In this document: positions 1 to 13,000 of the stretch, one piece after another
Numbering within the stretch: the stretch's first letter is position 1
Layout: each line of letters starts with the position of its first letter
Assembly: GCA_021234155.1 (NCBI GenBank)
Contig: JAJEKV010000248.1
Coordinates: 186,001 to 250,000, forward strand
Direction of reading: 5' to 3'
Length of the DNA stretch: 64,000 nt
From: Isoetes taiwanensis
Taxonomy: Eukaryota; Streptophyta; Lycopodiopsida; Isoetales; Isoetaceae
Notes under the pieces: generated by a model
The model's input: the letters and a program-made list of their open reading frames with translations, nothing else
The model's database searches: none
Told to the model about the DNA's origin: nothing
Program-made: the position numbers and the translations under genes

Positions 1-1
1 G

Positions 2-667
2 CAATCCAAGTGGGATGATTTCATCCACCTAGTAGAGTTTGCCTACAACAAAGACTAAGGTGAGTCATCGCAGATGAGTCCTTTTATGATTAATTACTGT
101 ATCGTTGTCTTTACCGGGATACTTGGCACAACCCCAGGTCCAAGGTGGAGGTCTCCCAGCCAGATGCTTTCTGGAAATGCAAGACTTGGTGGAGGAAGTG
201 AGAGGATATCTCCTTGCAAAAGAAGAAGCGTGCAGAAAAGCATCGCCGACAAGCATAGGACAGTAAGAGAATTTGAAGTGGGAGACAAAGTGTGGTTGAA
301 GATCAAAGTCAAGCAGGCCAAGCTCCGCATCGGCAATTGCAAGAAGCTTGCTCCAAGATGGGCTGGACCTTTCAAGATAGAGAAAAGAGTAGGTAACCAA
401 TCCTACAAGTTGGACCTACCAGCACATCTTAAGATCCATAAAGTTTTCCACGTAAGTTTGCTAAAGAGGCATACCCCAAACCCCGAGGAAGTATTGGAGA
501 CAAATGAGTTTTTAGAAATGACGGACGAGCACATTGAAATCGTCCCGGAAGTCCTTCTTGATAGATCTTATAAGAAGACGAGAAGGTCAAAATTTCTCCA
601 ATACCTTGTGAAGTGGAAGCACTTACCAGTGGAAGATGCCACGCGGGTAAATCGGAATCGATCTTAA
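2..667 (+). pseudogene. Ty3/gypsy chromovirus polyprotein, 3' end (integrase tail and chromodomain)
   Basis: This is the 3' end of a gypsy-type pol gene. Reading begins inside the integrase core: residues WDDFIHLVEFAYNK match the block that follows the last catalytic glutamate region. A stop at 56-58 and a compensating pair of frameshifts between about 110 and 240 interrupt the frame. From about 240 the frame is clean and shows the integrase C-terminal domain (ADKHR, VGDKVWLKIK, KLAPRWAGPFKI, LPAHLKIHKVFHVSLL). It then enters a chromodomain (PEVLLDRSY, KFLQYLVKWKHLPVEDAT), which in this family steers integration by binding histone marks. The usual final Trp-Glu of that chromodomain block is replaced and the frame ends at 667. 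The polypurine tract and LTR follow downstream on the same strand. The family assignment is sure; the copy is defective as read. Confidence 0.9.
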
Positions 668-1605
668 GAAGCAAGACTCGAAGTTTATGGAGCAATGCAA
701 GGGTCGGCTCGTCAACCAAGTAGTCGACATCAAGAACCAAGAAATCGCTCGTGCATGTCGATTTGGGTTTAGATTTAAGCATGTGTAGCTAGGTTAATCC
801 ACGATGCAAGCCTATGCTAGGCATGGGTTGCATGCGTTGCTACCGATGATGAGACCACTACGGTGCTCTCTAGGGCGTGGTGTAATGTCAATGTAGGCAT
901 GACCGCGTTTCCGCTTGTTGAGTGGAAGGTAGATTAGAAGTCTACTTCGGTCCCACGGAAGTAGACGACCTCGAGAGAAAAGAGGTCATTCAGGTATGCA
1001 TTGATAGGAAAAGCACCTCTAGTCAATGCCTACGGGGGAGGGCCTTCACGCCCCATATACGGGAAGGACCCAAGTCCCACGCTAGGCAACTAAAGGTGTA
1101 GGCATGAGCGGCATATAGGCATAATAGGGTGCTGTCTCTTCGGCCAGGATGGGAGAAACATAATCTTCCTATGCCGAGAGATATGCCTTGCATCCATATA
1201 ATTGTATTTAATGGGTGGTTCCCTTACAACCAACCCTTATAATAATAATTAAATATGTACTAACGTAGCGTACATCCTGCAGGCAATTAGAAGGACCGAG
1301 CGGCAGGAGGGTAGCGCTACAAGAACTCACAACGCATAGTTTTGCCATGATGCGTTGTGAGGAGGCGATGAGGAGTTTTTAGTTAAAACCTTAAAACTAT
1401 AATTGATGTTAATTTTGTTAATAGTCGATTATGAAGTAGAGGACGGAAGAGCCTCTCACCATAGTACAATTACAGTAAACTATAAATATTACTTGAGGTG
1501 ATTAATATGATATGGATATATAAGTTGTTGTAATTGCAGGATATGCGTGTACCCAAGGTGGGAGATGCGATGCCGAGGACAAAGATCAAGTCAAGGTGGG
1601 GAGAA
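668..1605 (+). other. Retrotransposon 3' non-coding region between pol and the LTR
   Basis: No convincing coding sequence is seen. The stretch joins the end of the chromodomain frame to the polypurine tract and belongs to the same retrotransposon. Codons for a short basic tail (KKQDSKFMEQ and onward) continue in another frame for about 100 bases after 667, so the true protein may have been slightly longer before a frameshift. Confidence 0.5.
1593..1605 (+). other. Polypurine tract (plus-strand primer site)
   Basis: The purine-rich run AAGGTGGGGAGAA lies directly before the first base of the LTR, the position and composition expected for the plus-strand DNA primer of an LTR retrotransposon. 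Confidence 0.85.
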
Positions 1606-3194
1606 TGTGACGCTCCAAAGATAATATACCTAACACGATATTATATCTTGCCATCGTCACACGCATATGTCACAAGTGACATGTACTTGAGAGCAGGACA
1701 ACGTTGCACCTAGGAGCTAAAGGTTGCACCTAGGGGGCAACTTTGGATGTTGGGTATGTAATTAAACATACACAACAAAAGGTTCCTTGTTCATCCATTT
1801 CCAAATGGCTTAAAGCCATTTGCCCATGTGGATGCCCTAACCTAGATAGGGTCTATATAAGGGCTAAAACCCTAGACCCTAGCTCTCTTCCATTTTGCCA
1901 ATTAGGGTTCTCTAGAGCTTCCTTTCCTCTTTCAAGATTTAGGGTTTCCCGGGCCAATTCGCCAAGGTAAGACTCAAATCGCATTGCCGTGCTTCAAAAG
2001 TCGGATTTACACAACAAAGTTGTTGAGTAGCGCCGCCTTCGCAAGATCAGAGCATGGACGCCTTCCGAGGATCAGGAGCAAGCCAAGGAGCAGGTATCTA
2101 GTTGTTCTGTTGTGCAAAACCGTCTTTGGGCGTGGCAATATGTCGGATTAGTATGTTAGATCATCTCTGGAAGCCTTGTAGATCCCTAGATCTAAGACTC
2201 TAACGAATGAACCTAACATTGGATGTTAAGTAGATGGATTGATATGATTCTCTATTTCTGCTCTGTGATATTGCATGTATTCCACTGCTGTGACCTCCTT
2301 GTTGTGGGAAGGGGGTAGAGACCTAAAGGTCAGATAGTAGATGCTCCTAGCATAGCACCTTAGTTCCCACATAATGCGCGCCCATGCGGTGAGGAGCCCA
2401 CCGGTCAGGTGAAGGGGCAAGGCCGGGTTGATAAGGAGGAACTTGTCTCATCGCTGGACTGACCCTCCGGTAGTAAAGCCTATCGGGGTCTTTGCCGCGG
2501 CTAGGCTTAATGGCTTGTCACCGCGTGTGGGCAAGGCATGAGCTCGACACTCGTGGGTGGTGGATATGACCTTCCGCTGAGTTCAAGTCAAGAAGGGCAA
2601 GGGCCCTCTAGCCGCCTGCGATGAGCATGGATACCTCGGAGGAGAGGCAGCTCTCTTCCCCGCCTCATCGGGCTGGGGAGATGCAACCCGCCAGTAGTAG
2701 CCCCTTTGGCTATTCACCCGCAAAGTTACGGTAGAAGTCCCAACACTTTTCAGCCTACTCGCAAAGTGTGCACGGAGGGGCGGATGGAGTGGACTACCCT
2801 AAGCCATGTTCTATGCCAGCCAAATCCATTGCCATGAATTCGGCATGCGCAATGAACTCGAGGCCTAGCCGCCGGCCGTCCCCTTGAGTCCGGAGCCCCG
2901 GGTAGGATCTCCCCTTTGTATTATTGTTATGAAGGTATTGCTGACTCTGTGATGCTGCTATTGCTATGGTGATTGTGTTTGTATATTATTAGTTGTGCTC
3001 ACGTTTGTTTGTTACGCTTCCGCAGATAGGTCAATCCGATGGAAGACGGATGAATGACACATCCACTCTTCCCTTGCTGGCTCTGCCCCATGGGAGTAGA
3101 GTCAGGTGGATGGCCCCTGTCAGGCAGCTGCCAGGGGGAATGCTCCTCCTTCGAATACAATGCGGGCATCGTATAAGGAGTAGGGGACGTCACA
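1606..3194 (+). mobile_element. 3' long terminal repeat of the Ty3/gypsy element (1589 bp)
   Basis: The LTR starts with TGTGACG right after the polypurine tract and ends with CGTCACA, a 7-bp terminal inverted repeat with the canonical TG...CA ends. A TATA box lies at 1853-1860, giving a U3 of roughly 280 bp and a long R-U5. The base after its end, 3195, starts the sequence ATTCACTCAAC. That sequence is found uninterrupted at 10062, 16302 and 22497 in the tandem units, so the element inserted into the first array unit. ATTCA is the likely 5-bp target duplication, but the 5' LTR lies outside the window. The short reading frames within the LTR are not considered genes. Confidence 0.88.
1803..1860 (+). 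promoter_or_regulatory. LTR core promoter: TATA box with upstream palindrome
   Basis: CTATATAA at 1853-1860 is a strong plant TATA box. About 30 bases upstream, 1803-1821 is a perfect palindrome of two 9-base arms (AAATGGCTT and AAGCCATTT) around one base. Further up, GTTGCACCTAGG occurs twice (about 1704 and 1724). The layout suggests a U3 promoter with a dimer-binding site; the binding protein is unknown. Confidence 0.6.
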
Positions 3195-3355
3195 ATTCAC
3201 TCAACATGAAAGCCAGGCAGGTTGCATTCAGCCATGGACCTGTGCTAGGTGGACAGCTAGAATTAATTTCTTAGAGTAGCATCGAAACAAGATTTTCAAA
3301 TGCAGACCACATTTCAGAATGTAGACCAACAGCAGTGGCAGGCGACATCCACAGA

Positions 3356-3434
3356 ATGAATCTTCGCCACGTGTCAAACATGAATTGGTTCCAACAAAAT
3401 GAATCTTCGCCACGTGTCAAACATGAATTGGTTC
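3356..3434 (+). repeat. 43-bp direct tandem pair
   Basis: ATGAATCTTCGCCACGTGTC with its following bases occurs twice with a 43-base period at 3356 and 3399. It contains a G-box-like CACGTG core. The same pair is present in each of the other units (about 10221, 16464 and 22657). Confidence 0.8.
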
Positions 3435-4139
3435 ATACGATTAAATGGAGCCTGCTCGGCTTTTACGTTTTGATAAATTTCACCACCCTCACTTTTCATA
3501 ATTTTACCAAATGCCTCGGGTCAATATCATCTATCTAACTAAATATACCGGGTCAATATCATCTATCTAACTAAATATAAGATTACTAGAAAAAAAAAAT
3601 TTTTGATTTTTTTTTTTTTTTTGGAATTATCTATGTTTTTCGGATGGGTTTTTCCGGTTGTGTTTTCCGGCGGTGGCTCGATGTGAGGAAGGGAGCGATG
3701 GTTTTGGACAGGTGGGGAAGGGGCTTATTGTGGCACGGGTGCGTGGGGAGTTGGTTTTTTCACCGGCACTAACTAAGTTGCATATGATTTAGATGCGGGG
3801 AGCAGCAGAGTGCGGAATTGGTCGTGGGCCGAGATCGCGAGGATTTCTGATTGGAAAATGCAGATATGTTAGCTCTAGGATCTGCCAGGAATTTTATGTT
3901 AACGGTTATTGAATTTAAATGCAATTTGAGCACCGGAGATCCCCATGGCAAGATCGGCTTAAATATGCAAAGTGAATGATAATTTTAAATAAAACGGCCC
4001 TAAATCTTGATTTCGGGCCCTAAATCTTGATTCTCCGGTCTCGAGAGTTTTGAAAGATTCACATTTGAGACTATTTGATAATCATTGTAGATATGCTTGA
4101 AGGATATGCCTGTAAATATTCACGCCCTTACATATCCAA

Positions 4140-4550
4140 GCCTTGCAGTTAATCTGTTTTCAAGCGCAGATTCAAACCCAGTGGAGGCCTCCGCCCTAAA
4201 ACCTTTCCGGCATTTTGTGAGGGGCTACGTAAAATCAGGTAATTACTTTGTTATGTTCGGTTTTAAAGCTTCAATCCAAAGTTTGATTTCATCAAAGATA
4301 AAATTTGATTCCAGCTCCAACGTTTGATACTCTTAGTTAGTCGATTACATATTCCGGCTCGTAGTTAACTGCTTTTTTGAAGTGCATATTCAAACCCAAA
4401 GTGGAGAGAATCGTTGAGGCCTCTGGCCCTAAAACCTCTTGGCATTTTGTGGGCCCGACAAATCAGGTAATTACTTTGTTATGTTCGGGTTTTGAAGCTT
4501 CAATCCGGAGTTTGATTTCATCAAAGATAAAATTTGATTTCACGCCCAAA
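4140..4550 (+). repeat. Internal duplication of about 200 bp in array unit 1
   Basis: Two diverged copies, about 4140-4320 and 4358-4550, share GGCCCTAAAACC, CATTTTGTG and TAATTACTTTGTTATGTTCG in the same order. The duplication is present in all units, so it predates array amplification. Confidence 0.75.
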
Positions 4551-6148
4551 GATTTGATTTAGTCGAATTTGGGCCATCGCCATAGTCAACATAAACGGCA
4601 TGCGGGGAAAAAGTTAGGGATTTAACTCTCAAATCCTTTCCGCAAGAGATGGTCGTGAGTTTGGATCATGCGGTGATGTAGCACATATTTAGAGTTTATT
4701 GACTTAAATTTAGAGTTTATTGGCTTTAGCACATATGCATTCGGTCGAGTATGGGTCAATCTTTTGCCTTCAATTTTTGTTCTTTTGCCCTTTTCGCCAT
4801 ACACATCAATCCGGGCACGCTTGATTGTGTTTACATAGAAGAAGAAAAGGAAGAGTCTTTGTGCCCCAAAATCTGCGCTTTAGTTTGCCCATAATATGAC
4901 AAAGATGGTTTGTAAGAAATGTTTGGCTTTCCCTTTCTGCGGATCGTTTGTGGTTTATGCACCCATTTTCTCGCACAATTATGCAATTTGCATTTGAATG
5001 TCATTTTTGGGACTTCATTTTGTCGGGTTTTGCAAAAAATGCACTGGCTAGACTACAAATTCAAAGAAAGAACCGTGGTCAGATCCGCATTTTGTTTGAA
5101 AAGGGAAGAAATGGGCTCTATAAGTTGTTTCCTAGCTCCCAATTATAGAACTATTTAGGAAAATTTCTGCATTTTGAATGGATTCGGTTATGGTTTTAGG
5201 ATTGAGCTAATGGTTGAATTGTGGCAAACATTCTTTATGACAACATTAAATCACACCGACAACTCGTAATACTATGGTCGGCCTCTTCTTGGAGAGTTTC
5301 CAGATTGACAATGGAAAAGAGACTTCTGTTGAAGTTATTGGGCTTGATCAAATTGCATACAATTGGCATTTGTTCTATGGCAAGGTTTCTTTGTTCCGCC
5401 TCGATTTGTCAATGAGAGAATCTATTAGAAAGAATTCACCGGACTACAAATGAAATATATTGATGTTGGCCATGCTTGCTAAGCTATGAGTACGTTTCCA
5501 TACATACTTTGACATATAGGATATTTCAAAGGAGTATGTGTCCTGGACCACAAATGACAGAGTCACGCAGCTAATATTCGGTCAATCCATATCCCTATAA
5601 GAAGAATACAGAGAGAATAAAACTGTTTATAAGTAGTCTCTTTATTTTTAAATCTTGAAGAAGCTTTTGTTTACCTAGGGTTCTAACTTCATCACTGTCA
5701 TGATAGCCACGTAATTCGAGCTTGCTAAGGTTATAGAGTTTTGGACAAGACTAAGCAAAATCGACCGTTCCTGTCATAAAACAAAAGATGTAAAGGTGGA
5801 TATATTTGTTGTGCACCTTTAACGAGAGAATCAGAAGTGAAATTCCATAGCTACAACCCTTTTTATGTATAACAAAAAACATGTAGGTAAATTAAAATGG
5901 CAAAATGTGTAAGCAAATTGTTGTATAAGCTAGAGTTCCTTAGAACAATCCGATTCTATAATGCATGCCATTAGCTCATGTTTCAGATTATTGATTTAAC
6001 TCCACACACAAAACTTGATTGAATGAAAGCATTATTCGACACGCAAATTAAACATGCCAGGTACAAGTTAAACATTGCAATCTTTCCACAACACGAACTC
6101 CAATTAAAACCCAACACCATATGCCACATCATAAAAACACTGGACAAA

Positions 6149-6172
6149 GATAGAATAGAATAGAATAGAATA
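6149..6172 (+). repeat. (AGAAT)n microsatellite
   Basis: About four to five copies of AGAAT or GAATA are seen here and at the matching place in every other unit (about 13019, 19231 and 25453). Copy number differs slightly between units. Confidence 0.8.
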
Positions 6173-7410
6173 GGCTTTTAGCGTCCACGGAGACCAATTG
6201 GCCTATGGGACCCAAACAAAAAAAGAGAGCAGCAAGCATATTACTGACAGGATTAAAAAACCCTCGCCCAAGGGTTTTCGAGGGAAAAACCTTAGCATTA
6301 ATAAGCCCGGCGCGGCACATTGTACAATTGCATAGACAGTTCAATACCGTCCCGCCGGGACACAAACCAGTCCGTGCATCCATAACCTCCTCGGAGGTAC
6401 GACCCCAACAAACCCATCGATGTCAGTAGTCAATAATTGGTGCAACGGCTGGCCGTGCACTAGTAATCGAACATATAAGCTCCGGATATGGGCAAATCTT
6501 TGGGCAGGTCCGGAGGGCATGACATTCATCCTCAATCGCTACTGGGTGGCAACACTTGGCAAAGCCTTTGCTCTCATGCTTCCCCGGTGCCCAACGCCCC
6601 GTTTCAACGCGGAGGCGATGTGCCCCCGCGGCGAATGGAAGCTATAAGCCTCCGCTTCTTCATGGGTAGCCGGGTGTACAAAGTACCGTGTGGGCCTCTT
6701 GTGAGCCTAGGATTGACTTGTCACGATAGTGTGCCGCCTTTAACATGCGTCGAGCCCTCGCGATCCCACGGCATGGAAGGAAAGTAGCATCAAGGTATAG
6801 TTTAAGTGCCTCGGTGATCTTTCTTTGTCCCGACCGGACGACTGCTTGCCCGCGACACCCCAAATGAGAACCACCGAGCCCGCTTTGTCTTTCCGCCAGG
6901 ATTTGTGCTGTTGGGGACCCATTGCCGCGGGCCAAAGCAGTATATGGCTTTTGGATGGGGGTCACCCATTACCAATAGCTTGACCACTAGGGCTATTACA
7001 TGGATGGATGTTCTTTTCATTTATTTTTGCATCTAATGACAAATGCTGGTTTTGGGCTTTGGATAGGGGTCACCTATTACCAATAGCTTGACTACTAGGC
7101 TGGCATCACGATGGCTATTTATTCTATTCCTTTGTTGCCTTTCTTTTCAATTCCTCAAAGCAAAAAAAAATGAATGAGAGGGAATCCCATGGTAATCAGA
7201 TAGCACGTCATCTATCGTATGGGCAGGGAAGGATTTTTTTTTTTTTGTCTTTGGCATACCTTATTGGAATAACTTTCGCGTCATCTATAGAAGAGGACTG
7301 AAGAAGTCGTCTATACCTATCTAAGTACTCGTCAGAGAAAACACACGTTAGCACAATTTGTTCCAGACAATTTGTCTGGAGATAAGAGGATCATCACATC
7401 ACATGGTACC

Positions 7411-7590
7411 TGTGAAAGGCAAAGGACATACCTTACTTAAAGTTCAACTTCTTTCCGACGATACACTGCTACATCATCTTTTGTAAACTGTACAATACCA
7501 TACATATGAAAGGCAGAGGACATACCTTACTTGAAGTTTAACTCCTTGCAGACGATACACTGCTACATCATCCTTTGTGAACACTACAAA
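7411..7590 (+). repeat. Direct duplication of about 95 bp beside the helicase 3' end
   Basis: The block with GGACATACCTTACTT, GACGATACACTGCTACATC and TTTGTGAACAC occurs twice in tandem. It lies just downstream of the helicase stop, on the non-coding side, and recurs in all units. Confidence 0.7.
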
Positions 7591-7612
7591 GAAGAGCTAA
7601 AAAAGTACCTTA

Positions 7613-9602
7613 TCAATAGAGGAGCTCCTTATAGACGATATTTTTGGTACGCCTCGATGTGTTCTCTGGTGAGAGGAGGATGAGTGCGTCTTCTCTCTTC
7701 CGCATGCGAGTAAGAGCCGTGTATAACTGGCCATGTGCAAATACATCGGTACGTAGGTCAATGACAACGCGATCCAATGTCAGCCCCTGGCAGCTATTGA
7801 AGATGGTCGAATAAGATAAAAGGAGTGGCAATTGTCGTCTGTGAATGGTCCATGGTCGGTTCTCTGGTTGATAGAAAAAGTCAGTTCTAGAAATCGGGTA
7901 TGTACATGCATCGTCCTCGGATGCCTCACCATGACAAATTTTGCGTGCATTGACACGACCATAACTCTCGCATTTTTTACCAAACCCTTTTCCATATCCA
8001 ACCGTTTCATAATGCGGCATATGGCCCCTACTTTAAGCTTCAGCTCATGGTTGGGTATTCCGGAATGTGTGAAGTTATTAAGGAAATCAGAGGTTGCATA
8101 CAGGCAATAAATTACTAATTGCATATTTCTTATTAGCCAGAATGACTTTAGCTAAACTTGCTCGATATTAATCCCAAAACTTTTTGTGGTTTAGCTAAAC
8201 TCTACACATTTTTCCTCTCATACTTTCTAGTGTTTAGCTAAATTAACCCAAACATCATCTCAAAATAACTATGGTGTGGCCAACAGAAAATATTAAACCA
8301 AATTACTATACTTATTTCAAATATATTCCACTTATTTTAGTCATTTTCTTTGTGAAAACATTCTAAAATAATGCTAACTAGCAAAGTCTAGGACTCAAAT
8401 TAATTCATAATGCTAGAAACTAAACTATTAATCATATACTTCATATAAACTAGAATGATGTTAACCAAACTAGCCCGAAATTCATTCTAAATGTTTCTAT
8501 GGTTTAGCTAATCAATACAAAATTTCACTCTCTTACTTTCTAGTGTTTGGCTAAAGAGCTCCAGGTTTGGTGCAGTCCCGAAAAAATTTAAGCTAAAATT
8601 ATTATTTTTTTCCCAATTTTTTCCATTTACTTTAGCCAATTTTTTTTGAAAATGTGCTAAAAAATCGCCAAATAGCTAAGTTTAGCCCTTAAATTATTCC
8701 ATGGTTGCATAAGGGTGGTCGCGTATGATTTCATCTTGCTCGGTGATGTGGTCATGACTATAATACGATTTGTCAGGACTAGGAACTCTACCAAGAATGC
8801 GATCATTGAAGCTATCAACACTCTTGTTAATTGTCGACAACGTATTTCGTGTCTTACATGAAATTGGATTTCGCAGTATGTCACATGGATATAAAAATTC
8901 AATGCTATCTTCTATGCTAGTAGTTATATTAAATATATCTAGTGAGACTGTCGGGTCCTCCCAATTTTCTCCTATGTGATCGACGAAACGTATTAGTTCA
9001 GGGTCAGCTGCGTTATCGGCTCTTCCAATCTCATTACACGAAAAGTTTGCCACAATGATGAGGATTTTATGGATGCATTATATGCTACATTTCTACCCTC
9101 CCTTTACAATGTATGACTTGTCTAAAATCTCCGTAGCAATGAAATGCTTGCCTCCAAAGGGAAGATTGTTCCTGCATAGTCATTGTAATAGATGATGGGT
9201 ACTTTCTATGACAGCTTTATTGGCCATTGGAAATTCATCCCAGATGATGACCTTAGCTGCAATGAGTAGATCCGCTGCTCCAGAACCATGTTCTATCATT
9301 GAATGAAGCCCTCCGTTATTTTCTTCTACGGGATTTGGAACAACGAGTGGGTCATTCGTCCTCCCCGGTATTGAGACCTGCTAACGTCCGTTTGCATCGC
9401 ATGGAAGAACTATACCTTGGTTGCCGCAGTATCAATAGGCATATACAATTTAGAAGGAATGTTTTACCTCCGCCGCCTTTCCATCGATGAACAAAGGTTG
9501 GTTGCTTTCTAGGGATTCAAGCCATTCCCGAACGAAACTAGTTTCTGGACAGCCGTAAAGGTTTGATAGGGTTTTTGGATATGACAGTAAAATATCAGAC
9601 AT
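7613..9602 (-). pseudogene. Helitron Pif1-like helicase remnant, unit 1
   Basis: Read on the minus strand from MSDILLSYPKT near 9602, this carries the C-terminal helicase half of a Helitron RepHel transposase. The helicase unwinds DNA during rolling-circle transposition. The region has the Walker A, Walker B, PWTIHRRQLPL, GLTLDRVVIDLR (motif V) and YTALTRM (motif VI) blocks and ends at YKELLY with a stop at 7613. It is broken by several frameshifts and by a MITE at 8101-8703. No Rep (HUH) nuclease domain is seen upstream of it, so this unit could not encode a whole transposase. Confidence 0.85.
8101..8703 (+). mobile_element. hAT-type MITE, copy 1 (603 bp)
   Basis: The other array units run straight through GTTGCATA; here that octamer stands on both sides (8093-8100 and 8704-8711) as an 8-bp target duplication. 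The ends are CAGGCAATAAATTA and, inverted, CATGGAATAATTTA, imperfect terminal inverted repeats that begin with CA. An 8-bp duplication and such ends are typical of hAT elements. The interior is AT-rich with repeated TTTAGCTAAA motifs and has no reading frame. Because only unit 1 has it, it inserted after the array formed. A second full copy lies in the opposite orientation at 35075-35674. Confidence 0.88.
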
Positions 9603-10061
9603 ATATCAAGAACTGACAGAAGACATTATTACCTCGGCAACAGGAGGATCTGAGCGTAATAGATAGTTATTCATCAAGAATGGCCGATCTTGGCCATCTC
9701 TGGGAACATCTCAGGAAGCCCTCAAAACCTACATGCGAGCAAATTTAAGAACCCAAATTGATGTGCTTGTTTCAGAGCCCTCTTTTTCACAAACCGCAGC
9801 AAATCAAAGATGTCAACCGTAGCTTTTAAATCCTCTCGCCATTTTTGAAAACTCAAGTCAACTTACCATTAACTTTGGCAATAATTTGAAGTCAAAGGAC
9901 AAAGATGTGAATGTGAATGTTACCCTTAGCCTTCTTCCAATTCTAGCTCGTGATGTTGACATAAAAATTTTAAAATTTTAGGTAAGGGAATGGTTCTCAT
10001 GGGCGGCATTCCAAAGACAGTCAAACAAAGCGGGCCGGGGTGGAATGTCACCAATCGGGCC

Positions 10062-13000
10062 ATTCACTCAACATGAAAGCCAGGCAGGTTGCATTCAGCC
10101 ATGGACCATGCTAGGTGGATGCTAGAATTAATTTCTTAGAGTAGCATCGAAACAAGATTTTCAAATGCGCACTACATTTCGAATCGTAGACCAACAGCCA
10201 AGGGGCGGCGACATCCACGTAATGAATCTTCGCCACGCGGTCAAACATGAATTGGTTCCAACAAAATGAATCTTCGCCACGTGTCAAACATGAATTGGTT
10301 CATACGATTAAATGGAGCTCCGCTTCGCTTTTACGCTTTGATAAATTTCACCACCCTCACTTTTCATAATTTTACCAAATGCCTCGGGTCAATATCATCT
10401 ATCTAACTAAATATACCGGGTCAATATCATCTATCTAACTAAATATAAGATTACTAGAAAAAAATTTTACTTTTTTTTTTTTTTTTGGAATTATCTATGT
10501 TTTTCTGGATGGGTTTTTCCCGGTTGTGTTTTTCGGCCGGTGGCTCGATGTGAGGAAGGGAGCCATGGTTTTGGACAGTGGGGAAGGGGGCTTATTGGGC
10601 ACGGTGCGTGGGGAGTTGGTTTTTTTTCACCGGCACTAACTAAGTTGCATATGATTTAGATGCGGGGAGCAAGCAGAGCGGAATTGGTCGGGCCGAGATC
10701 GCGAGGATTTACAGCTTGGAAAATGCAGATATGTTAGCTCTAGGATCTGCCAGAATTTTATGTTAACTGTTATTGAATTTAAATGCAATTTGAGCACCGG
10801 AGATCCCCATGGCAAGATCAGCCGGCTTAAATATGCAAAGTGAATGATAATTTTAAATAAACGGCCCTAAATCTTGATTTCGGGCCCTAAATCTTGATTC
10901 TCCGGCCTCGAGTTTTGAAAGATTCACATTTGAGACTATTTGATAATCATTGTAGATATGCTTGAAGGATATGCCTGTAAATATTCACGCCCTTACATAT
11001 CCAAGCCTTGCGCTTAACTGTTTTCCCAAGCCAGATTCAAACCCAAAGTGGAGGCCTCTCGCCCTAAAACCTTCTCGCATTTTGTGAGGGGCTACGTAAA
11101 TCGTAATTACTTTGTTATGTTCGGTTTTAAAGCTTCAATCCAAAGTTTGATTTCATCAAGATAAAATTTGATTCCAGCCCAACGCTTGATACTCTTAGTT
11201 AGTCGATTACATATTCCCGCTCAGAAGTTAACTGCTTTTTGAAGTGCATATTCAAACCCAAATTGGAGAGAATCGCTGAGGCCTCTCGCCCTAAAACCTC
11301 TTGGCATTTTGTGGGGGCTTTGCACAAATCGTAATTACTTTGTTATGTTCGGTTTTGAAGCTTCAATCCGAGTTTGATTTCATCAAAGATAAAATTTGAT
11401 TTCACGCCCAAAGATTTGATTTAGTCGAATTTGGGCCATCGCCATAGTCAACATAAACCGGCAATTGGGGAAAAAGTTAGGGGATTTAACTCTCAAATCC
11501 TTTCCGCAAGAGATGGTCGTGAGTTTGGATCATGGGTGATGTAGCACATATTTAGAGTTTATTGACTTAAATTTAGAGTTTATTGGCTTTAGCACATATG
11601 CATTCGGGTCGAGTATGGGTCAATCTTTGCCTTCAATTTTTTGTTCTTTTGCCTTTTCTCCCATACACATCAATCCGGTACATCGCTTGATTGTGTTTAC
11701 ATAGAAGAAGAAAAGGAAGAGTCTTTGTGCCCCAAAAATCTACTTTAGTTTGCCCATAATATGACAAAGATGGTTTGTAAGAAATGTTTGGCTTTCCCTT
11801 TTCGCCGGATGCGTTTGTGGTTTATGCACCCATTTTTACGCACAATTATGCAATTTGCATTTGAATGTCATTTTGGGACCCCATTTTGTCGGGATTTTTG
11901 CAAAAATGCCACGGGCTAGACTACAAATTCAAAGAAAGAACTGTGGTCGATCCAGATTTTGTTTGAAAAGGGAAGAAATGGGCTCTATAAGTTGTTTCCC
12001 TAGCTCCCAATTATAGAACTATTTAGGAAAATTTCTGCATTTTGAATGGATTCGGTTATGGTTTTAGACTGAGCTAATGGTTGAATTGTGGCAAACATTC
12101 TTTATGACAACATTAAATCACACCGGACAACTCGTAATACTATGGTCGGCCTCTTCTTGGAGAGTTTCCAGATTGACAATGGAAAAGAGACTCTGTTGAA
12201 GTTATTGGGCTTGATCAAATTGCATACAATTGGCATTTGTTCTATGGCAAGGTTTCTTTGTCTCTTTCGATTTGTCAATGAGAGAATCTATTAGAAAGAA
12301 TTCACCGGACTACAAATGAAATATATTGATGTTGGCCATGCTTGCTAAGCTATGAGTAACGCTTTCCATACATACTTTGACATATAGGATATTTCAAAGG
12401 AGTATGTGTCCTGGACCACAAATGTGACAGAGTCACGCAGCTAATATTCGGTCAATCCATATCCCTATAAGAAGAATACAGAGAGAATAAAAACTGTTTA
12501 TAAGTAGTCTCTTTATTTTTAAATCTTGAAGAAGCTTTTGTTTACCTAGGGTTCTAACCATCACGTCATGATAGCCTCAGAATTCGAGCTTGCTAAGGTT
12601 ATAGAGTTTTGGACAAGACTAAGCAAAATCGAACCGCCTCGCCATAAAACAAAAGATGTAAAGGTGGATATATTTGTTGTGCACCTTTAACGAGAGAATC
12701 AGAAGTGAAATTCCATAGCTACAACCCTTTTTATGTATAACAAAAAACATGTAGGTAAATTAAAATGGCAAAATGTGTAAGCAAATTGTTGTATAAGCTA
12801 GAGTTCCTTAGAACAATCCGATTCTATAATGCATGCCATTAGCTCATGTTTCAGATTATTGATTTAACTCCACACACAAAACTTGATTGAATGAAAGCAT
12901 TATTCGACACGCAAATTAAACATGCCAGGTACAAGTTAAACATTGCAATCTTTCCACAACACGAACTCCAATTAAAACCCAACACCATATGCCACATCAT

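Larger units (their letters stand above)
3195..10061. repeat. Array unit 1 (with MITE insertion)
   Basis: This unit is cut on its left by the LTR insertion. Non-coding sequence fills 3195-7612. The helicase remnant fills 7613-9602 and is split by a MITE at 8101-8703. It alone among the four full units carries about 40 extra bases (about 8841-8880, around TTTCGTGTCTTACATGAAAT) inside the helicase; the rearranged fragment at 28.2 kb shares them. Confidence 0.85.

Noticed and set aside
1743-1970. 75-codon frame in the LTR
   Set aside because: It lies across the TATA box and start region of the LTR, where coding is not expected.
6200-6965. Several 60-100 codon frames in the array units
   Set aside because: They are not conserved in frame between the units and differ at the suspected error sites; no family resemblance.
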